Shown here piece by piece: positions 11,696-22,848 of a DNA stretch of 64,000 nucleotides (position 1 is the stretch's first letter; each line of letters opens with the position of its first letter). Where the stretch lies: contig CM055896.1 of the NCBI GenBank assembly GCA_029582155.1, positions 24,209,184 through 24,273,183 of the forward strand. The letters run 5' to 3'. Source of the DNA: Panopea generosa (Eukaryota; Mollusca; Bivalvia; Adapedonta; Hiatellidae). Position numbers and translations under genes: made by a program. Below the pieces are notes generated by a model that was given only the letters and a program-made list of their open reading frames with translations, did not search any database and was not told where the DNA came from.

Positions 11696-13325
11696 TGGAT
11701 GCAGCCAGGAAAAATAAATGGGCCACTTTTGGCAACAATGAGGCTCGATTCAATCGAGCCTCACTTTTAAACGATCAGCTTGGGTGTCCACGGACAGTCA
11801 CTACCTTACCAAAAGTATGTGGGCACACAGGCTGATTATAAAGTCAGCCGGGCCAGCTCCCATACTGGATCATATTTCCATTATCCAGTTCACAAAAGCC
11901 ATTCATCGGGAGCTGGCCAATAAAATAAATAGAATCATCCCACTGAAGTCGGGGTCCTTTATGCTGGAGCTCGCGTCGGCCGAATGTTTGGCGGGTGTGC
12001 TAAAAATAAAACCTTTCACCCTGGCTAATATCCCACTGGAGGCCTTTCTTCCCAGTGGTGGACCTTCAATAGCCGGGGTGATCCACAATATACCCTTGCG
12101 GGTCGACCTTGGGGACATCCGATCCCACCTTCAACCTAAACCAAGGAAAGATGGTGGGGTTTGTGAGGTCCTAAAGGCCGACAGGCTTAAGGACAAATTT
12201 GGACGCCAGTCTGGGGCGGTGAAACTTACATTCACGGGCAGATCTCTGCCGTTGTCGGTCACAGTGGCTGGCACTCCCACTTTTTGGGACGTGGAGGAGT
12301 ATTCGCCGCCCCTGATTTGGTGCTACACCTGCCAGGCATTTTGGCACGGGAGCTCTGGTTGCAAAAATGAGGTCAGGTGAGCTAGGTGTTCAGAACACCA
12401 TAATATTCGTGAGTGCCGGTATACCGGAATACCGTGGTGTGCTAACTGTGGGGATGGCCACACTACTCGGTTCAGGGGCTGCCCGTCCTACATTACAGCG
12501 GCTAAAGTCTCTAGTTTGGCTTAAAGGGACGGGATCTCCTGGGATGTGGCGGTGAAGAGAAATAATCGGGTCACCGCCACTACACCCCCACAAATTCACA
12601 CCGGGGGGGCCCATACCGGCGCTCAACAAAAATTAGAAACCAAAAATTCAGTTACGTCTTCAAAGTTAAAGGGGGAAGTGGCCGCGGACTCTAAAATCTT
12701 AATAAATAATGGGGACAATAGCAGCTCAGGGGTTATCTTACGGCCAAAAAGAGAGGAACAGGGCCATAAAAACCCAGTAGTCAACACAAGTAACCAGGGG
12801 AAGGATAAATTACCCTCCCCCGGGGCTCAGAGAACCCAAGAACCTCTGACTCCCGAAATCCAGGTAAAGAATTCCTCTCATATACCCTCTGAGACAATTA
12901 ACACAAAAGAAACAAACTTAAAATTTAACCGGACTCCAACAGGTCATCTCGTTAGAACTTTTATAAAAAAACAATGGAGAACAGGATTTCTTTAGATTTA
13001 GTAAAGGGGGGGGGATTCAACTACTAGTTCACAGTCAGACACTTCAGACTGTGTTATAATCAGTCCCACTACTGATAGTATTTAAATAGTGGGTACAGTA
13101 GGATTAAAAGATACAGAGCCAGTGGCTAACTCCCCATCTACTATAATCAAAACAGAAAGGGGTTTCATAACCCCTATAAATTCACCTAAACTTATTACAT
13201 CGACCCCCAGTACACTTCCTGACTCCTCTCTAGGAGACTGCGACAAATTGTCCCGAACTCATGTTTCGGAGTCATCTTGCAGTGACTGCAGCGACTTTAA
13301 TGTCACTGGAGAGGAGTCCCTGTAG
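11696..13325 (+). pseudogene. LINE ORF1 (nucleic-acid-binding, CCHC zinc knuckles), 5' part
   Basis: A start is possible at 11696 (reading MDAARKNKWATFGNNEARF). The frame shifts near 11780, and a clear 200-residue open stretch runs to 12380. It ends in a CCHC knuckle, CYTCQAFWHGSSGC (C-x2-C-x4-H-x4-C). After a shift of frame near 12375, the next knuckles follow: CSEHHNIREC and CANCGDGHTTRFRGC (C-x2-C-x3-H-x6-C) at about 12382-12475. A stop lies near 12520, and the reading then continues as a low-complexity Ser/Thr/Pro-rich tail to 13325. Such ORF1 proteins bind LINE RNA in the cytoplasm as the retrotransposition particle forms. The reading is cut off by the DNA element starting at 13327 and resumes at 17544. 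Confidence 0.75.
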
Positions 13326-13326
13326 T

Positions 13327-13353
13327 CCGGGAGCTAGAAGGGTCCACCGTGCA

Positions 13354-13387
<34 letters not shown>

Positions 13388-13692
13388 ACAAACCTCCGAA
13401 CCAATATTTTTTCTGAAGCCCCATGAAATGTTAACATTGCGTAAGTTAGGACGAACTTCCGGTTATGACGTCATCAAGATGGTTGCCATAGTGAAATTTA
13501 CCCAAAATGTGAAAATATCATAAAATCGTTATTTTCCGATCAAATTTAACAAATGAGGTATCAAAATGACCGCAATAGAATAACAAACACATCTATTAAC
13601 AAAACAAACTAGTATAGAAAGATTTATTTCTAAAAAATTGAATTTATATCAATTTTGAGGTCAAAATCGAACATTTTCACAAAATAATTGTC
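13327..13692 (+). repeat. left terminal inverted repeat of the 4.2-kb element
   Basis: It is the reverse complement of 17183-17543, with scattered differences. It carries a perfect cAMP-response-like TGACGTCA at 13466-13473 next to a CAAGATGG word (YY1-like), GTTAACATTGCG, and ACAAAATAATTGTC at the inner edge. A 33-base C run lies at 13355-13387, where the right copy has only nine. Confidence 0.88.
13355..13387 (+). repeat. poly-C tract, 33 bases
   Basis: It is an uninterrupted run of C inside the left inverted repeat. The matching run at the right end (17508-17516) is nine G. The difference points to slippage growth in this copy or a sequencing or assembly error in a hard homopolymer. Confidence 0.9.
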
Positions 13693-13730
13693 TTTTTTTT
13701 TGGTCAAATTTCTTGAACGATCTGACAGGC

Positions 13731-15050
13731 ATGGGGTCTATTCACACTGCTCATGGTATTATGATGCAGGACATCGAAGGAAACCCAGAGCAACAGGGGG
13801 ATACTCGTCCTCAAATCCCGGCCGTCAGCAGAAGTGGAGCGCGTTCTCTGAAAACAGATCAAGTCGGGAATCTTCCTGAACGCTATGTAACACAACGGAA
13901 GAGTCCATCCCTCACAATCCAACAGTTGACATGCCCTGGAGGCGAAGAAGCCATAAAACGCGCCATGAGACGCAATTTTGTCTGGGTTCTCATTCGCATG
14001 ATGCGTACAGCCTCACAGGACGTACCTGGTTGGACAGGCTTCACATCCTTAACTGGTATGCCACCAACAAATCTCACCACCATTGACTATTACCCAGTCA
14101 TCACCCAACCCATCACCGATTATAAGACCGTGCAAGAATGTCTGAGATATGCTGAAGAGGCCACACATGAAGTAAACCAGCAGTATGTCATAACAACCTT
14201 CGACTTGGGAGTCTGCATGAAGGCATATCCATTGCTTTGGAACAACCCTAAACGGTATGAGAAGCACATTGTTTTGATTGGTACCTTCCACCTCGTGTGT
14301 GCTTATCTGAAGATGGTGGGGAAGAAGATGGATGGCTCTGGTTTGTCTGACATCCTACTTGAAGCAGGGCTGATTGCCTCTGGTTCATTGCAAGGTGTGA
14401 TATCCGGAAAGCACTATGACAGGGCGATGCACTGCCATAAGACCATGCTTGAGTGCTTGGAAAGGTTGTTATTGGAACAATACATGGCTCACCAAAATGA
14501 GCAGGAACTGTTCTCTTCCATCCCAGCAGACTCGATGAAGAAGTTGGATGATTTGTTACAATCGCTCACAGAAACCAAATTGGACGCAGCATTAGATGAC
14601 GATGCATTCAGTAACTACATCCAGGGTTACCTGCAGTATAGAGAGGAGGTCAGTGAAGGCAGTCACGGAAAAACTGCCCAACTTTGGGCTTCCTACATGA
14701 GTCATAAATGGCTAGTACTCTCTCTCGTACAGGCAGTGAAGCACAATGACTTCCTTGCATATGCACACTGTTTGCATCTCATGACAGACATATTTTTTGC
14801 ATTTGGTGGTCAGAACTACGCCCGATATCTCACATACTTCTCCATCTTCCTGGCTAACATTGAGGTATCTCATCCCGGAGCAACTGATTTGATCATGAGG
14901 GGAGCAATGAGTGTGGCTCGTTCCTTCATACCCGTAAACCGCTGTGCCGTCGACAAAACTATGGAGGAAACCTTTATGAGACATGCCAAATCTCATGGTG
15001 GCGCTGGTGGGGGGTGGTTTTGGTGTTTCAGGGGTTCTCAGCAACCATGA
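13731..15050 (+). pseudogene. element protein, N-terminal region (invertebrate transposon-associated family)
   Basis: The first ATG in frame is at 13731, giving about 439 residues (MGSIHTAHGIMMQDIEGNPE…). The stretch with TFDLGVCMKAYPLLW, then HIVLIGTFHLVCAYLKMVG and SGLSDILLEAGLIASGS, is typical of large uncharacterised proteins multiplied in cnidarian and mollusc genomes. Its function is unknown to me. Family members I know of usually have more sequence before this point, so the N-terminus is probably incomplete or the start lies in an exon not seen here. It begins 38 bp inside the left inverted repeat's inner edge, so that repeat may serve as its promoter. The open stretch ends at 15050. 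The rest of the family's protein lies in other frames downstream, so splicing or decay has occurred. Confidence 0.6.
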
Positions 15051-15142
15051 TGCATACCAAAGATGAGTGGGAACAACACACGCGAGATCCCAGTATGTCA
15101 ACACGACATTGAACATGGCTGACAGACAGCCAAAGTGGAACA

Positions 15143-15922
15143 ATGCATCGTGATGTACAACCTGCAGAGATCCTGAAAAGTGAGAAATGCGTACGAAAGG
15201 CAAAGGAGGCAGTTGAAAGCTTCATCAATCCATTTATAGTTGACGACCAAGACAAACTTATCAGTCTTTCATCTGGAGCTGCAGCCACTGAGATTATAGC
15301 AACTGATGCTTTGAGTGCAGAAAAGTCAGGAAAAGAGGCACAGAAAGCTTTCATAAAAGACAGGCTGGAGAAGAATGAAAACTTCTTTGAACCAGTAAAG
15401 CGGATGAATCTGAGAACGCTTGGTGACATGAACAAGAAGATGAAAGTAACAATGGCAAACAACAAAGTGGTCCAGTATAAGCAACAAGACAATATTGCCT
15501 TCCAACTATTTGTGAAATCCCAAAGCCAGGGCTTGCAGTTGGACATGAAGGAGCTGATGACGTACCCGCTGACCCCTGTCCCGTACAGCATTGGAACAGC
15601 AGATGGATTTCTGGCAAAGACAGACAAATCTAATTCTTTCCAGTATCTGACCAAAGAGTGTGAGGATGCACCGGTTCCATCGGCTGAGTCAACACTTGTG
15701 GTCTATGATGGTAATACCTACTTCTACTACCTCAAGGAGATACCAGCCAATTTCAGCTTGATCTGCAACAAGATTTTTGGCATGATGTCAACGACAACAG
15801 ATGCGGTGTTCAGCACAGATATGTGTACTCCCAATTCTGTCAAATCCATGGAACGTGAGAGAAGGGGCTGTAGTGAGAAGCTCATTGTAAAGGGGGCAAG
15901 CACAAAGAAACCTCCTGATTGA
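15143..15922 (+). pseudogene. element protein, middle region
   Basis: An open stretch of 259 residues from an ATG at 15143. It has a charged helical N-terminal half (EKCVRKAKEAVESFINPF, EAQKAFIKDRLEKNENFF) and a compact C-terminal half with KQQDNIAFQLFVKSQSQG and LTPVPYSIGTADGFLAKTD. In family members this lies between the FDLGVCMKA region and the nuclease-like region. No catalytic motif is visible here. The function is unknown, and it is part of the same broken gene as its neighbours rather than a separate gene. Confidence 0.55.
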
Positions 15923-16070
15923 AAGCAGTTCCTGACAAACGATGACAACAAGACACAATTCATCAATCTCCTCTGCAAGACGTGGAGTAATCATTCATAT
16001 GCCAATAAGCTCATTGGAAGAAAAGTCATCATCATATGTGAAGGAGCTGCATACCAGCTGACGTCTGAAG

Positions 16071-16961
16071 ATGGGCAAAGCACAGCGAAGATGGAGATCG
16101 AAACTCCAAGAGGAAACTGATTCCAGAGTAGTTCTGTACTGCATGTATGGAAAGGACAAGGGATACGAGTACATCCGGATCAAAAGTCCAGACAGCGATG
16201 TATTCTTCATCCTACTGCACTACGCCCTCACATTGCCAAATGTAGTGATTCTATTTGACACTGGCACTGGAAATAAGCAGCGACTGATCAACATCACCGA
16301 ACTGGCAGAGGGCTATACACAGAACCACTGCACAGCACTCATGTGTCTCCATGCATACACTAGATGTGACACTACCAGCGCATTCAAAGGAATAGGAAAG
16401 ATCAAGCCACTGAAAACTCTCCAGAAAACTCCAAAGTTTGCTGCTGTACTCTGCAGGTTGGGGGAAACTTGGGACATAACCGAAGACCTCCTTGATGAAC
16501 TGGAGGAATTCACGTGTGCCATATATGGTCGTGCTAGAGTGTACAAGGTTAATGAGCTGCGATACATCCGCATACAGGAGCTGTGTGCCAAGGAAGACCA
16601 ACCCCACACTTCAAAGAATGTGGACATGGGATCACCTCCACCATGCAGAAGAAGTCTGGAGCAGCACGTAAGACGTGTCAACTATCAGGTTGGAATCTGG
16701 AAGAGGGCCCACATTGCTGAACTAGATATTCAAGATGTGAAGGTTGACCATGGATGGGAGGTCAAGGATGGAAAGCTGGAGCCACTGTGGTACACAGGAG
16801 ATGTTCTGCCACAGGAGCTCATCGACACCGCTGGCGAACCACTGCAGTCTGACGACGATGTGGATTCAGATGACTCGGAAACTGTATACCAGCTGACAGA
16901 TGTGCTAGATCAGTTTAGTGTACAAAGCAGTGATGAAAGCACAGACAGTGGTCTGGATTGA
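16071..16961 (+). pseudogene. element protein, C-terminal FEN/XPG-like PIN nuclease region
   Basis: Starting from an ATG at 16071, 296 residues. It has LQEETDSRVVLY (position of the family's EEADTR motif), IRIKSPDSDVFFILLHYAL (SPDSDV with two acidic residues), VILFDTGTGNKQRLINI, and HAYTRCDTTSAFKGIGK (the family's GCDTTSAF). The order SPDxD, then GCD followed by a GIG-like turn, matches the XPG-I region and helix-turn-helix of FEN1/XPG nucleases (GCDY…GIG). That supports a PIN-type flap-nuclease fold, by motif reading only. The tail is acidic, DDDVDSDDSETVY. Such a nuclease could cut DNA branches during the element's movement; this role is inferred. In this copy the motif reads RCD instead of GCD. 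Confidence 0.6.
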
Positions 16962-17182
16962 CAATATGTACCCTCGAATGACATAAACTCTGTGTTTGTT
17001 AGATATTTAGACACACAGAAACGGCAATTATTGTTGATATGACTGTTGATATTTGAACAGTTGTGATACACAGGATATGAACAAAATAGCGTGTGGTCAT
17101 TCAGCTCACTAGTGTGAATAAAACATTTCTGAATCATGACTAAGATTGTTTGCTTTCTGGAAAAGATTTGACCGAAAATAAT

Positions 17183-17543
17183 GACAATTATTTTGTGAAA
17201 AATTGAAATTTTGACCTCAAAATCGACATAAATTCATTTTTGTTCGAAATGAATCTATTCATAGTAGTTTGTTTTGTTAACAGATCTGTTTGTTATTCTA
17301 TTGCGGTCATTTTGATACCTCATTTGTTAAATCTGATCAAAAAATAACGATTTTATGATTTTTTTCACATTTTGGGTAAATTTCACTATGGCGGCCATCT
17401 TGATGACGTCATAACCGAAAGTTCGTCCCAACTTACGCAATGTTAACATTTATTTTCGTGATCAGGGCTTCATGGGGCTTCAGAAAAATATTGGTTCGGA
17501 GGTTTGTGGGGGGGGGTGCACGGTGGACCCGTCTAGCTCCCGG
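17183..17543 (-). repeat. right terminal inverted repeat of the 4.2-kb element
   Basis: It mirrors 13327-13692 and holds TGACGTCA at 17404-17411 beside ATGGCGGCCATCTTGA. It has an extra stretch of about 21 bases near 17450-17470 that is absent from the left copy. The outer end CTAGCTCCCGG reaches 17543. Confidence 0.88.
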
Positions 17544-17862
17544 CCTACTGGTATCTATTCACTCCAGTTTCTATCACTCCGACAGGGACAGCAATACAGG
17601 TGGTGTTTCATCACATTCGTTGTTGGAATCCGTGTCCATTGCTGACCTTGTGGGAGGTATAGATCCAGGAGTGATAAGTCAACCGATAAAAGTAACCACA
17701 CTGGAAGGTAGAAGCCAACAAACATCCCCATTTCAAAATCAACATTCAGAATCAACTTCAAAAATAAATTCCACAATACAAGTTATAAATAATTCGGATA
17801 ATTTTACAATAGATTTGGATAGTATTGTGGAAATAACAAAAGAATTAATCTTAAACAAATAA
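17544..17862 (+). pseudogene. LINE ORF1, 3' remainder after the insertion
   Basis: The reading resumes as a Ser/Thr/Asn-rich tail, ending NNSDNFTIDLDSIVEITKEL and a stop at 17862. Its composition matches the Ser-rich end of the 5' part before 13325. A further 250 bp of AT-rich sequence separates it from ORF2. Confidence 0.6.
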
Positions 17863-18109
17863 AAAATAACAGGAAATAAACTGACAAATTACCTCAAACG
17901 AGAATATATTTATAAGCTAAAAAAAATCAACAATAGAAAAAGCCAGTGTGGTTCAAAGTACAGTGGGGGTCGATGAAAATACCCAAGAAAATTTAAAATG
18001 CGCACCTGCCTCAAATATGGCAACAAAATTACCCGTGCTGGCAGGGATTCTGAGGCAGCCAAAACACAAAAGAAAATCCTGTCTCAGTCTCCAAGACACA
18101 AGATACTGA

Positions 18110-18964
18110 TTGGTCGTAATTGTTGCAACACCAAATTACATTTTCAATAGGGACCTGACTGTGATCTCTTTTAATGTTCAGGGACTGACCCCTCTTAAGC
18201 ACACAGAGATTAAAGTTTTCTTGGATTTAAATCCACATATTGATATACTCTGTGTGCAAGAGTCAAAGTTACCAGCAAATAACGAGAGGAATGTCCCTGG
18301 ATATCATGCAGAATATAGTTTTTATAAAAATGCCCAAAACAATGTTTGTGGAGGGCTTATCACATATTTTAAAGATAATATTAATTTTGAGGAGATTAGA
18401 ATAGACGACCTCAAAGATAATATGGGGAACTCCAAGATTGAAATTCAGTTATTTAGAGTTTATCTAGTGGGGTCCCCCTTCATACTTATCAATTTATACT
18501 CTAGGGGGTGCGACCTAGATTCTTTGGAATACATAAGTTCATCTATAAATGCTGAAGATGGACTTAGGGACTGTATTATAACTGGAGATTTCAATGCTCA
18601 CCACCCATTATGGGGATCTCCATTTGAGGACCGTCAGGGGAGGGATATTTTGGAATGGGTGGGGAGAAATGACAAAGTTCTACTCAATGACGGTTCCTTC
18701 ACGAGAGTAGACCAGGGCTCAGGAAAGGGCTCCTGTATTGATCTAACATTCACCAGTCCCAAATTTTCAGCTAGTTCTAATTGGCAGGTACATGGGGATA
18801 ATATGGGATCAGACCACTACCCAATCTGCATAACAATAAATTCTCAACACCACAAAATTATAGAAAATTCTAAAGAAGAAAGATTCAAATTTGAAAAAGC
18901 AGACTGGGATTTATTCAAAAAACTTTGCAGGGAGATGCTGTTAAAGGGCGTAAACAAGCATTAA
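18110..18964 (+). pseudogene. LINE ORF2, APE-type endonuclease domain
   Basis: The frame opens upstream of the first motif without a good ATG. Motifs in order are LTVISFNVQGL, ILCVQESKLP, CIITGDFNAHHPLWGS, GSCIDLTFTS and NMGSDHYPICI, the full set of exonuclease/endonuclease/phosphatase signatures, with catalytic Asn, Glu, Asp-x-Asn and His-Tyr-Pro visible. This domain nicks target DNA to prime reverse transcription. The reading ends at a stop at 18964 and ORF2 goes on in another frame that overlaps it, so a frameshift lies near 18930. Confidence 0.85.
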
Positions 18965-20040
18965 ATAAACTAAAGCAGCACCCTTGTCTCGGAAACTTAT
19001 ATGACTACAAGGAGGCTGAAAGAGAAGCAAAATTTGTCATCTTAAACGCTAAAAAGCAAAACTGGGAAGAATTCTGCGAATCATGTATACATAAAAACGC
19101 AAACTCCAAGGAATTTTGGACCAAAATTCGCAGAATTAAAGGAAATTCACAATGCACTATTCCACTTCTAAGAAATAAGACCGCTTTAGCAGTCAAATCA
19201 GTAGAAAAAGCCAACTTCTTAGTTGAACACTACTCTAAAGCTGCCAGTGAAACACTAAATTATCAAAATAAATTTGAATCACTGCATAAAAACTACCTAA
19301 AAAAAACAGAAATAAACATGTCACCACTTAATAATGGCTTCTCAATTTTTGAACTAAGATCAGTTATTGATAGCAGGAAAAATTTAGCTTCGGGACTTGA
19401 TAAAATATCTTACCACATGTTTAAACACATGCCAAATTCAGCCTTGTATCTGTGGTTAAGATTATATGACAAAGTGTGGAATGATGCTGTCTACCCTGTA
19501 GCTTGGAAGCAGGCTTGTGTTATTCCACTATTAAAACCCAAATGAAGCACAGTCTTACAGACCAATCAGCCTGACCTCCCATCCAGGTAAATTAATGGAG
19601 GGGATGGTCAAGGCACGTTTAGAATAACTGCTTGAATCAAAAAATATAATTAATCCCTTTCAATCTGGATTTAGAAAGGGCAGGAGCACTTTGGATCAGC
19701 TCATTAGACTACAGCATGATGTAAATACAGCAAAAAATAGGGGACACTCAGTCCTAGCAATCTTTCTAGACCTTCAAGCAGCTTTTGATCTAACCTGGCA
19801 TGCAGACGTAAATTGAAAGAACATGGAATAACAGGAAACTGCTACCAATATCTGAGGAACTTTCTTGAGGGACGCAAATTTCAAGTTAAGGTGGGGGATA
19901 CCCTGTCAGACACAGAAACATTACACAGGGGAACCCCCCAAGGGGCCATTTTATCCCCTCTTCTATTTTCTCTTTTGATCAATGATCTCCCTGACACATT
20001 AGAAGGGGGACAGGGATGGTTACCAGCCAATTTGCTGATG
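18925..20040 (+). pseudogene. LINE ORF2, reverse transcriptase fingers and palm (5' part)
   Basis: The first stretch runs to 19545 and contains SRKNLASGLDKISYHMFK and WKQACVIPLLKPK. The frame then changes, and RPISLTSHPGKLMEGMVK, NPFQSGFRKGRSTLDQL and AIFLDLQAAFD follow (RT motifs 2 to A). A stop lies near 19648 (after VKARLE). Another shift precedes LHRGTPQGAILSPLLFSLLI (motif B) near 19925-19985. The usual Asp pair of motif A is represented by FLDLQAAFD. The RT copies LINE RNA at the nicked target. At least three breaks lie in this part, so no active enzyme is possible. Confidence 0.85.
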
Positions 20041-21443
20041 ATTCAGGCACATGGCTAGGGGGGGTCAACTTAAACCTGTTACAAACAAGAGCTCAAACAG
20101 GACTTGACCTAATCTGGAGATGGGCAAAAGAATGGGGTTTTAAAATTAGTCCAACCAAAACAGTGGGAATTATTTTTGGCAACTCAAAACAGCACAGCTT
20201 GGATGTAAATTTAGGCAGCACACCGATCATACATGTATTTAAAAAAATAGTAAAATTTTTAGGCATGCTTTTAGATAGGAAACTAAATTTTCACAGTCAT
20301 ATAAAAGACATCATGATCAGGTGTGAGAAAGACTTAAATTTGATGAGAATGTTAAGAGGTACAGACTTTGGCACTGATAAAAATAGCCTCTTACTTCTGT
20401 ATAAGTCTCTCATACGTCCAAAAATAGATTATGGGGCTCAAATCTATTCATGTGCACCACCTTCAATATTAAAAAAACTAGATATCATCCAGAATAAGGC
20501 CCTTAAGATAGCCCTTAGAGCACTACGTTCCACAGAAAGTTATTTGCTAGAGGCAGAGGCAGGTGTTACCCCATTATGGTTGCGGCGACAAGACCAGTCA
20601 GTTAAATACTGGGTCAGGGCTCAAACCCGAAAAGAAGGAAACCCTGTGAACAAACTCTTCGGGACCGGATACCATATCAAGTCTAAATACCTTAAAAATC
20701 ATATAGCCATGCCATTTTGGGCTTATACTCAGGACTTGATAGAGGCGTACAGTCTCGGGGAGGTTAGTGTAGCAGACTTCAGGCCCAAACCAGATCCGCC
20801 CTGGGTTCTTAAAAATCCTGATATTAGGTTAACCCTCTCAGTCGACTTGCCAGCACTTATAAGATCCATTATGGCAAACCACATTGACCGGCACTGTGCT
20901 GAACACACTCTAATTTATACAGATAGTAGTAAAAATCCCGATGACGGAAAAGTTGCAGCTGCTTATGTCATTCCATCTCTTCAGATACAGTATTCTGAGA
21001 GACTCAGCAACAATTTGTCAATTTACACAGCTGAACTAGTCGCAATAAAAAAAGCAATGTGCTGGATCATAGAAAATAAATCAACTTAATCTGCTATATT
21101 TTCGGATTCACTTTCAGCTTTAACTTCACTCAAAAATAATAATAGCAGATCAAGGCCTGACCTTTTGACAGACATATATAAACAATATAACCAGTGCCTT
21201 GAATTAGGGTCGCTAGTTACTATAGAATGGTGTCCAGCACATGTAGACATATCAGGAAATGAAGAAGCAGATAGGGCGGCTAAGGAGGGCCTGGAATACA
21301 ATACTATTTCCAATTCAGTCCCCCTTGCACCAACCGAGGTCTATTCCTTAACAAGGAAAATAATCATTAAGAAATGGTCCACTTTTATTTCTAAACAAGA
21401 GGCCCACGCTCTACTGACTCAAAGTGGCCAAAGCACTTTTTGA
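20016..21443 (+). pseudogene. LINE ORF2, RT active site, thumb and RNase H domain
   Basis: FADDSGTW (RT motif C, FADD in place of YADD) begins near 20031, followed by LIWRWAKEWGFKISPTKT. The thumb region includes SLIRPKIDYGAQIYS and IQNKALKIALRALR. RNase H follows: LIYTDSSKNPDDGK (first Asp), IYTAELVAIKKAM (Glu), FSDSLSALTSL (Asp) and WCPAHVDISGNEEADRAAKEG region (last Asp), so all four catalytic positions are present. A single in-frame stop at 21087-21089 lies between the Glu and the second Asp motifs. RNase H downstream of RT places this LINE in the I superfamily rather than the RTE, CR1 or L1 groups. The frame ends at 21443, where the non-coding insert begins. Confidence 0.88.
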
Positions 21444-21445
21444 AA

Positions 21446-22848
21446 TTCTACTATGCAATAGAAACATTGGCCATCTTGATTTTAGATAGAAAAAAATAAT
21501 CTTTTGTATAGTCTCCTATGCAAGCAACAGAAACATCCATGTGAAGTTTCAATTTAATTGGCCTAGTGGTTTCAAAATAAATGGAAAAAAAGAGAGAATT
21601 TTCTGTTTTCCCACAGTATCCCTATGTAAAAATTCTAAGTCCCCTTACAGGGCCCCTATATATTTTAGCCCCTAAATTCTTATCTGCAATCAAACCACTA
21701 CACTTAGGGATAATTTATATCAAATATGTACAAATCTGACATACCGGTTCTTATGAAAACAATTTTACTAATTCCCAATTTGTACCCTTTTGGGGCCCCT
21801 CCTGACCCCTTAAGACATAGGAACCCAGTCATTTTTACAAATCTTAACCTCCTTCACCTAACAATGCTTTAGTGAAAATATAGGCAAAATCATTTCCATT
21901 TAAAAAAAAAAAATATATATATATATTGACATGTGTCCCCTAATTGAACTCTCGGGGTAGGGTCATTTTTAACCTTAAGGACACCATTTGAACAAATGTA
22001 ACAGAACTATAGCTGGTAATTATTACTACATAAACATTTTGAAAATCTGTTGGGCCGTTCATGAGAAGAAGATTTTTTAAGTTTTGGACTATTTTTAGTA
22101 ATGGCGGCCATCTTGAATTTCAGATCGAAAAATAAAAAACCTTCGGTATAGTCTCCCATCAATAGAAACACCCATGTGAAGTTTCAGTTTAACTGGCCTA
22201 GTGGTTTCAGAACAGATGAAGGAAAAAGGGAATTTTCTGTTTTCCCATAGTATCCCAATGTAAAATTGTAAGTCCCCTTACAGGGCCCCTATAAATTTTA
22301 GCCCCTAAATTCTTATCTGCAATTAAACCCCTACACATAGGGATACTTTATGCAAAATATGAACAAATCTGACATACCAGTTCTTAAGAAAACGAATTTA
22401 GTAATTCCCAATTTGTACCCTTTTATGGCCCCTCCTGACCCCTTAAGACAGTGGAACCCAGTCATTTTTACAAATCTTAACCTCCTTCACCAAACAATGC
22501 TTCTGTGAAGATATAGGCAAAATCATTTCCATTTTAAAAAAAATAAATAAAAAAATATTTTAATGACATGTGTCCCCTAATTGAACCCTCGGGGCGGGGT
22601 CATATTTAACCCTAGGGACACCATTTGAACAAATCTAACAAAACTATAGTTGGTCATCATTTCTACATAAACATTTTGAAAATCTGTTGGGCCATTCATG
22701 AGAAGAAGATTTTTTAAGTTTTGGACTATTTTTAGTAATGGCGGCCATCTTGAATTTCAGATCGAAAAAAAAACAGACGTCAGACGACGGACGACAGACA
22801 ACGCACCATCGCATAAGCACTTCTGGCCTTTGGCCAGTAGAGCTAAAA
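21446..22848 (-). mobile_element. AGCTC-type non-coding repeat, inserted in the LINE
   Basis: The right end, read on the minus strand, is TTTAGCTCTACTGGCCAAAG followed by GGCCAGAAGTGC and then a CGTC-rich stretch. It closely matches the left end of the repeat at 39712, so this copy is inverted relative to that one. Its interior is two tandem copies of a 637-bp unit plus part of a third, with starts at about 21464, 22101 and 22738, each at GGC(G)GCCATCTTGA. The left limit is uncertain. LINE coding sequence resumes right after 22848. Confidence 0.75.
21464..22790 (+). repeat. 637-bp tandem duplication inside the AGCTC-type repeat
   Basis: The words GGCCATCTTGA, CCATGTGAAGTTTCA, CTTACAGGGCCCCTATA and ATGACATGTGTCCCCTAATTG (or TGACATGTGTCCCC) recur exactly 637 bp apart. 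Units are about 90 percent alike by eye. The third copy is cut after about 40 bp. Confidence 0.85.

Larger units (their letters stand above)
13327..17543 (+). mobile_element. 4.2-kb DNA element with ~365-bp terminal inverted repeats, inserted in LINE ORF1
   Basis: The ends are CCGGGAGCTAG (from 13327) and its reverse complement (to 17543). Inverted similarity runs 366 bp on the left and 361 bp on the right, roughly 85-90 percent by eye, so the copy is not young. The interior carries three successive open stretches on the + strand belonging to a protein type widespread in cnidarian and mollusc genomes. The last part looks like a FEN/XPG-type PIN nuclease. No capsid, envelope, DNA polymerase, integrase or DDE transposase is visible. 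It looks broken, with at least two interruptions. No target duplication is clear. It must be younger than the LINE it sits in. Confidence 0.8.

Noticed and set aside
13327-17543. Polinton or other virus-like element
   Set aside because: The long inverted ends fit, but the interior is only about 3.2 kb with one protein family. No polymerase, integrase, protease, ATPase or capsid gene is visible.
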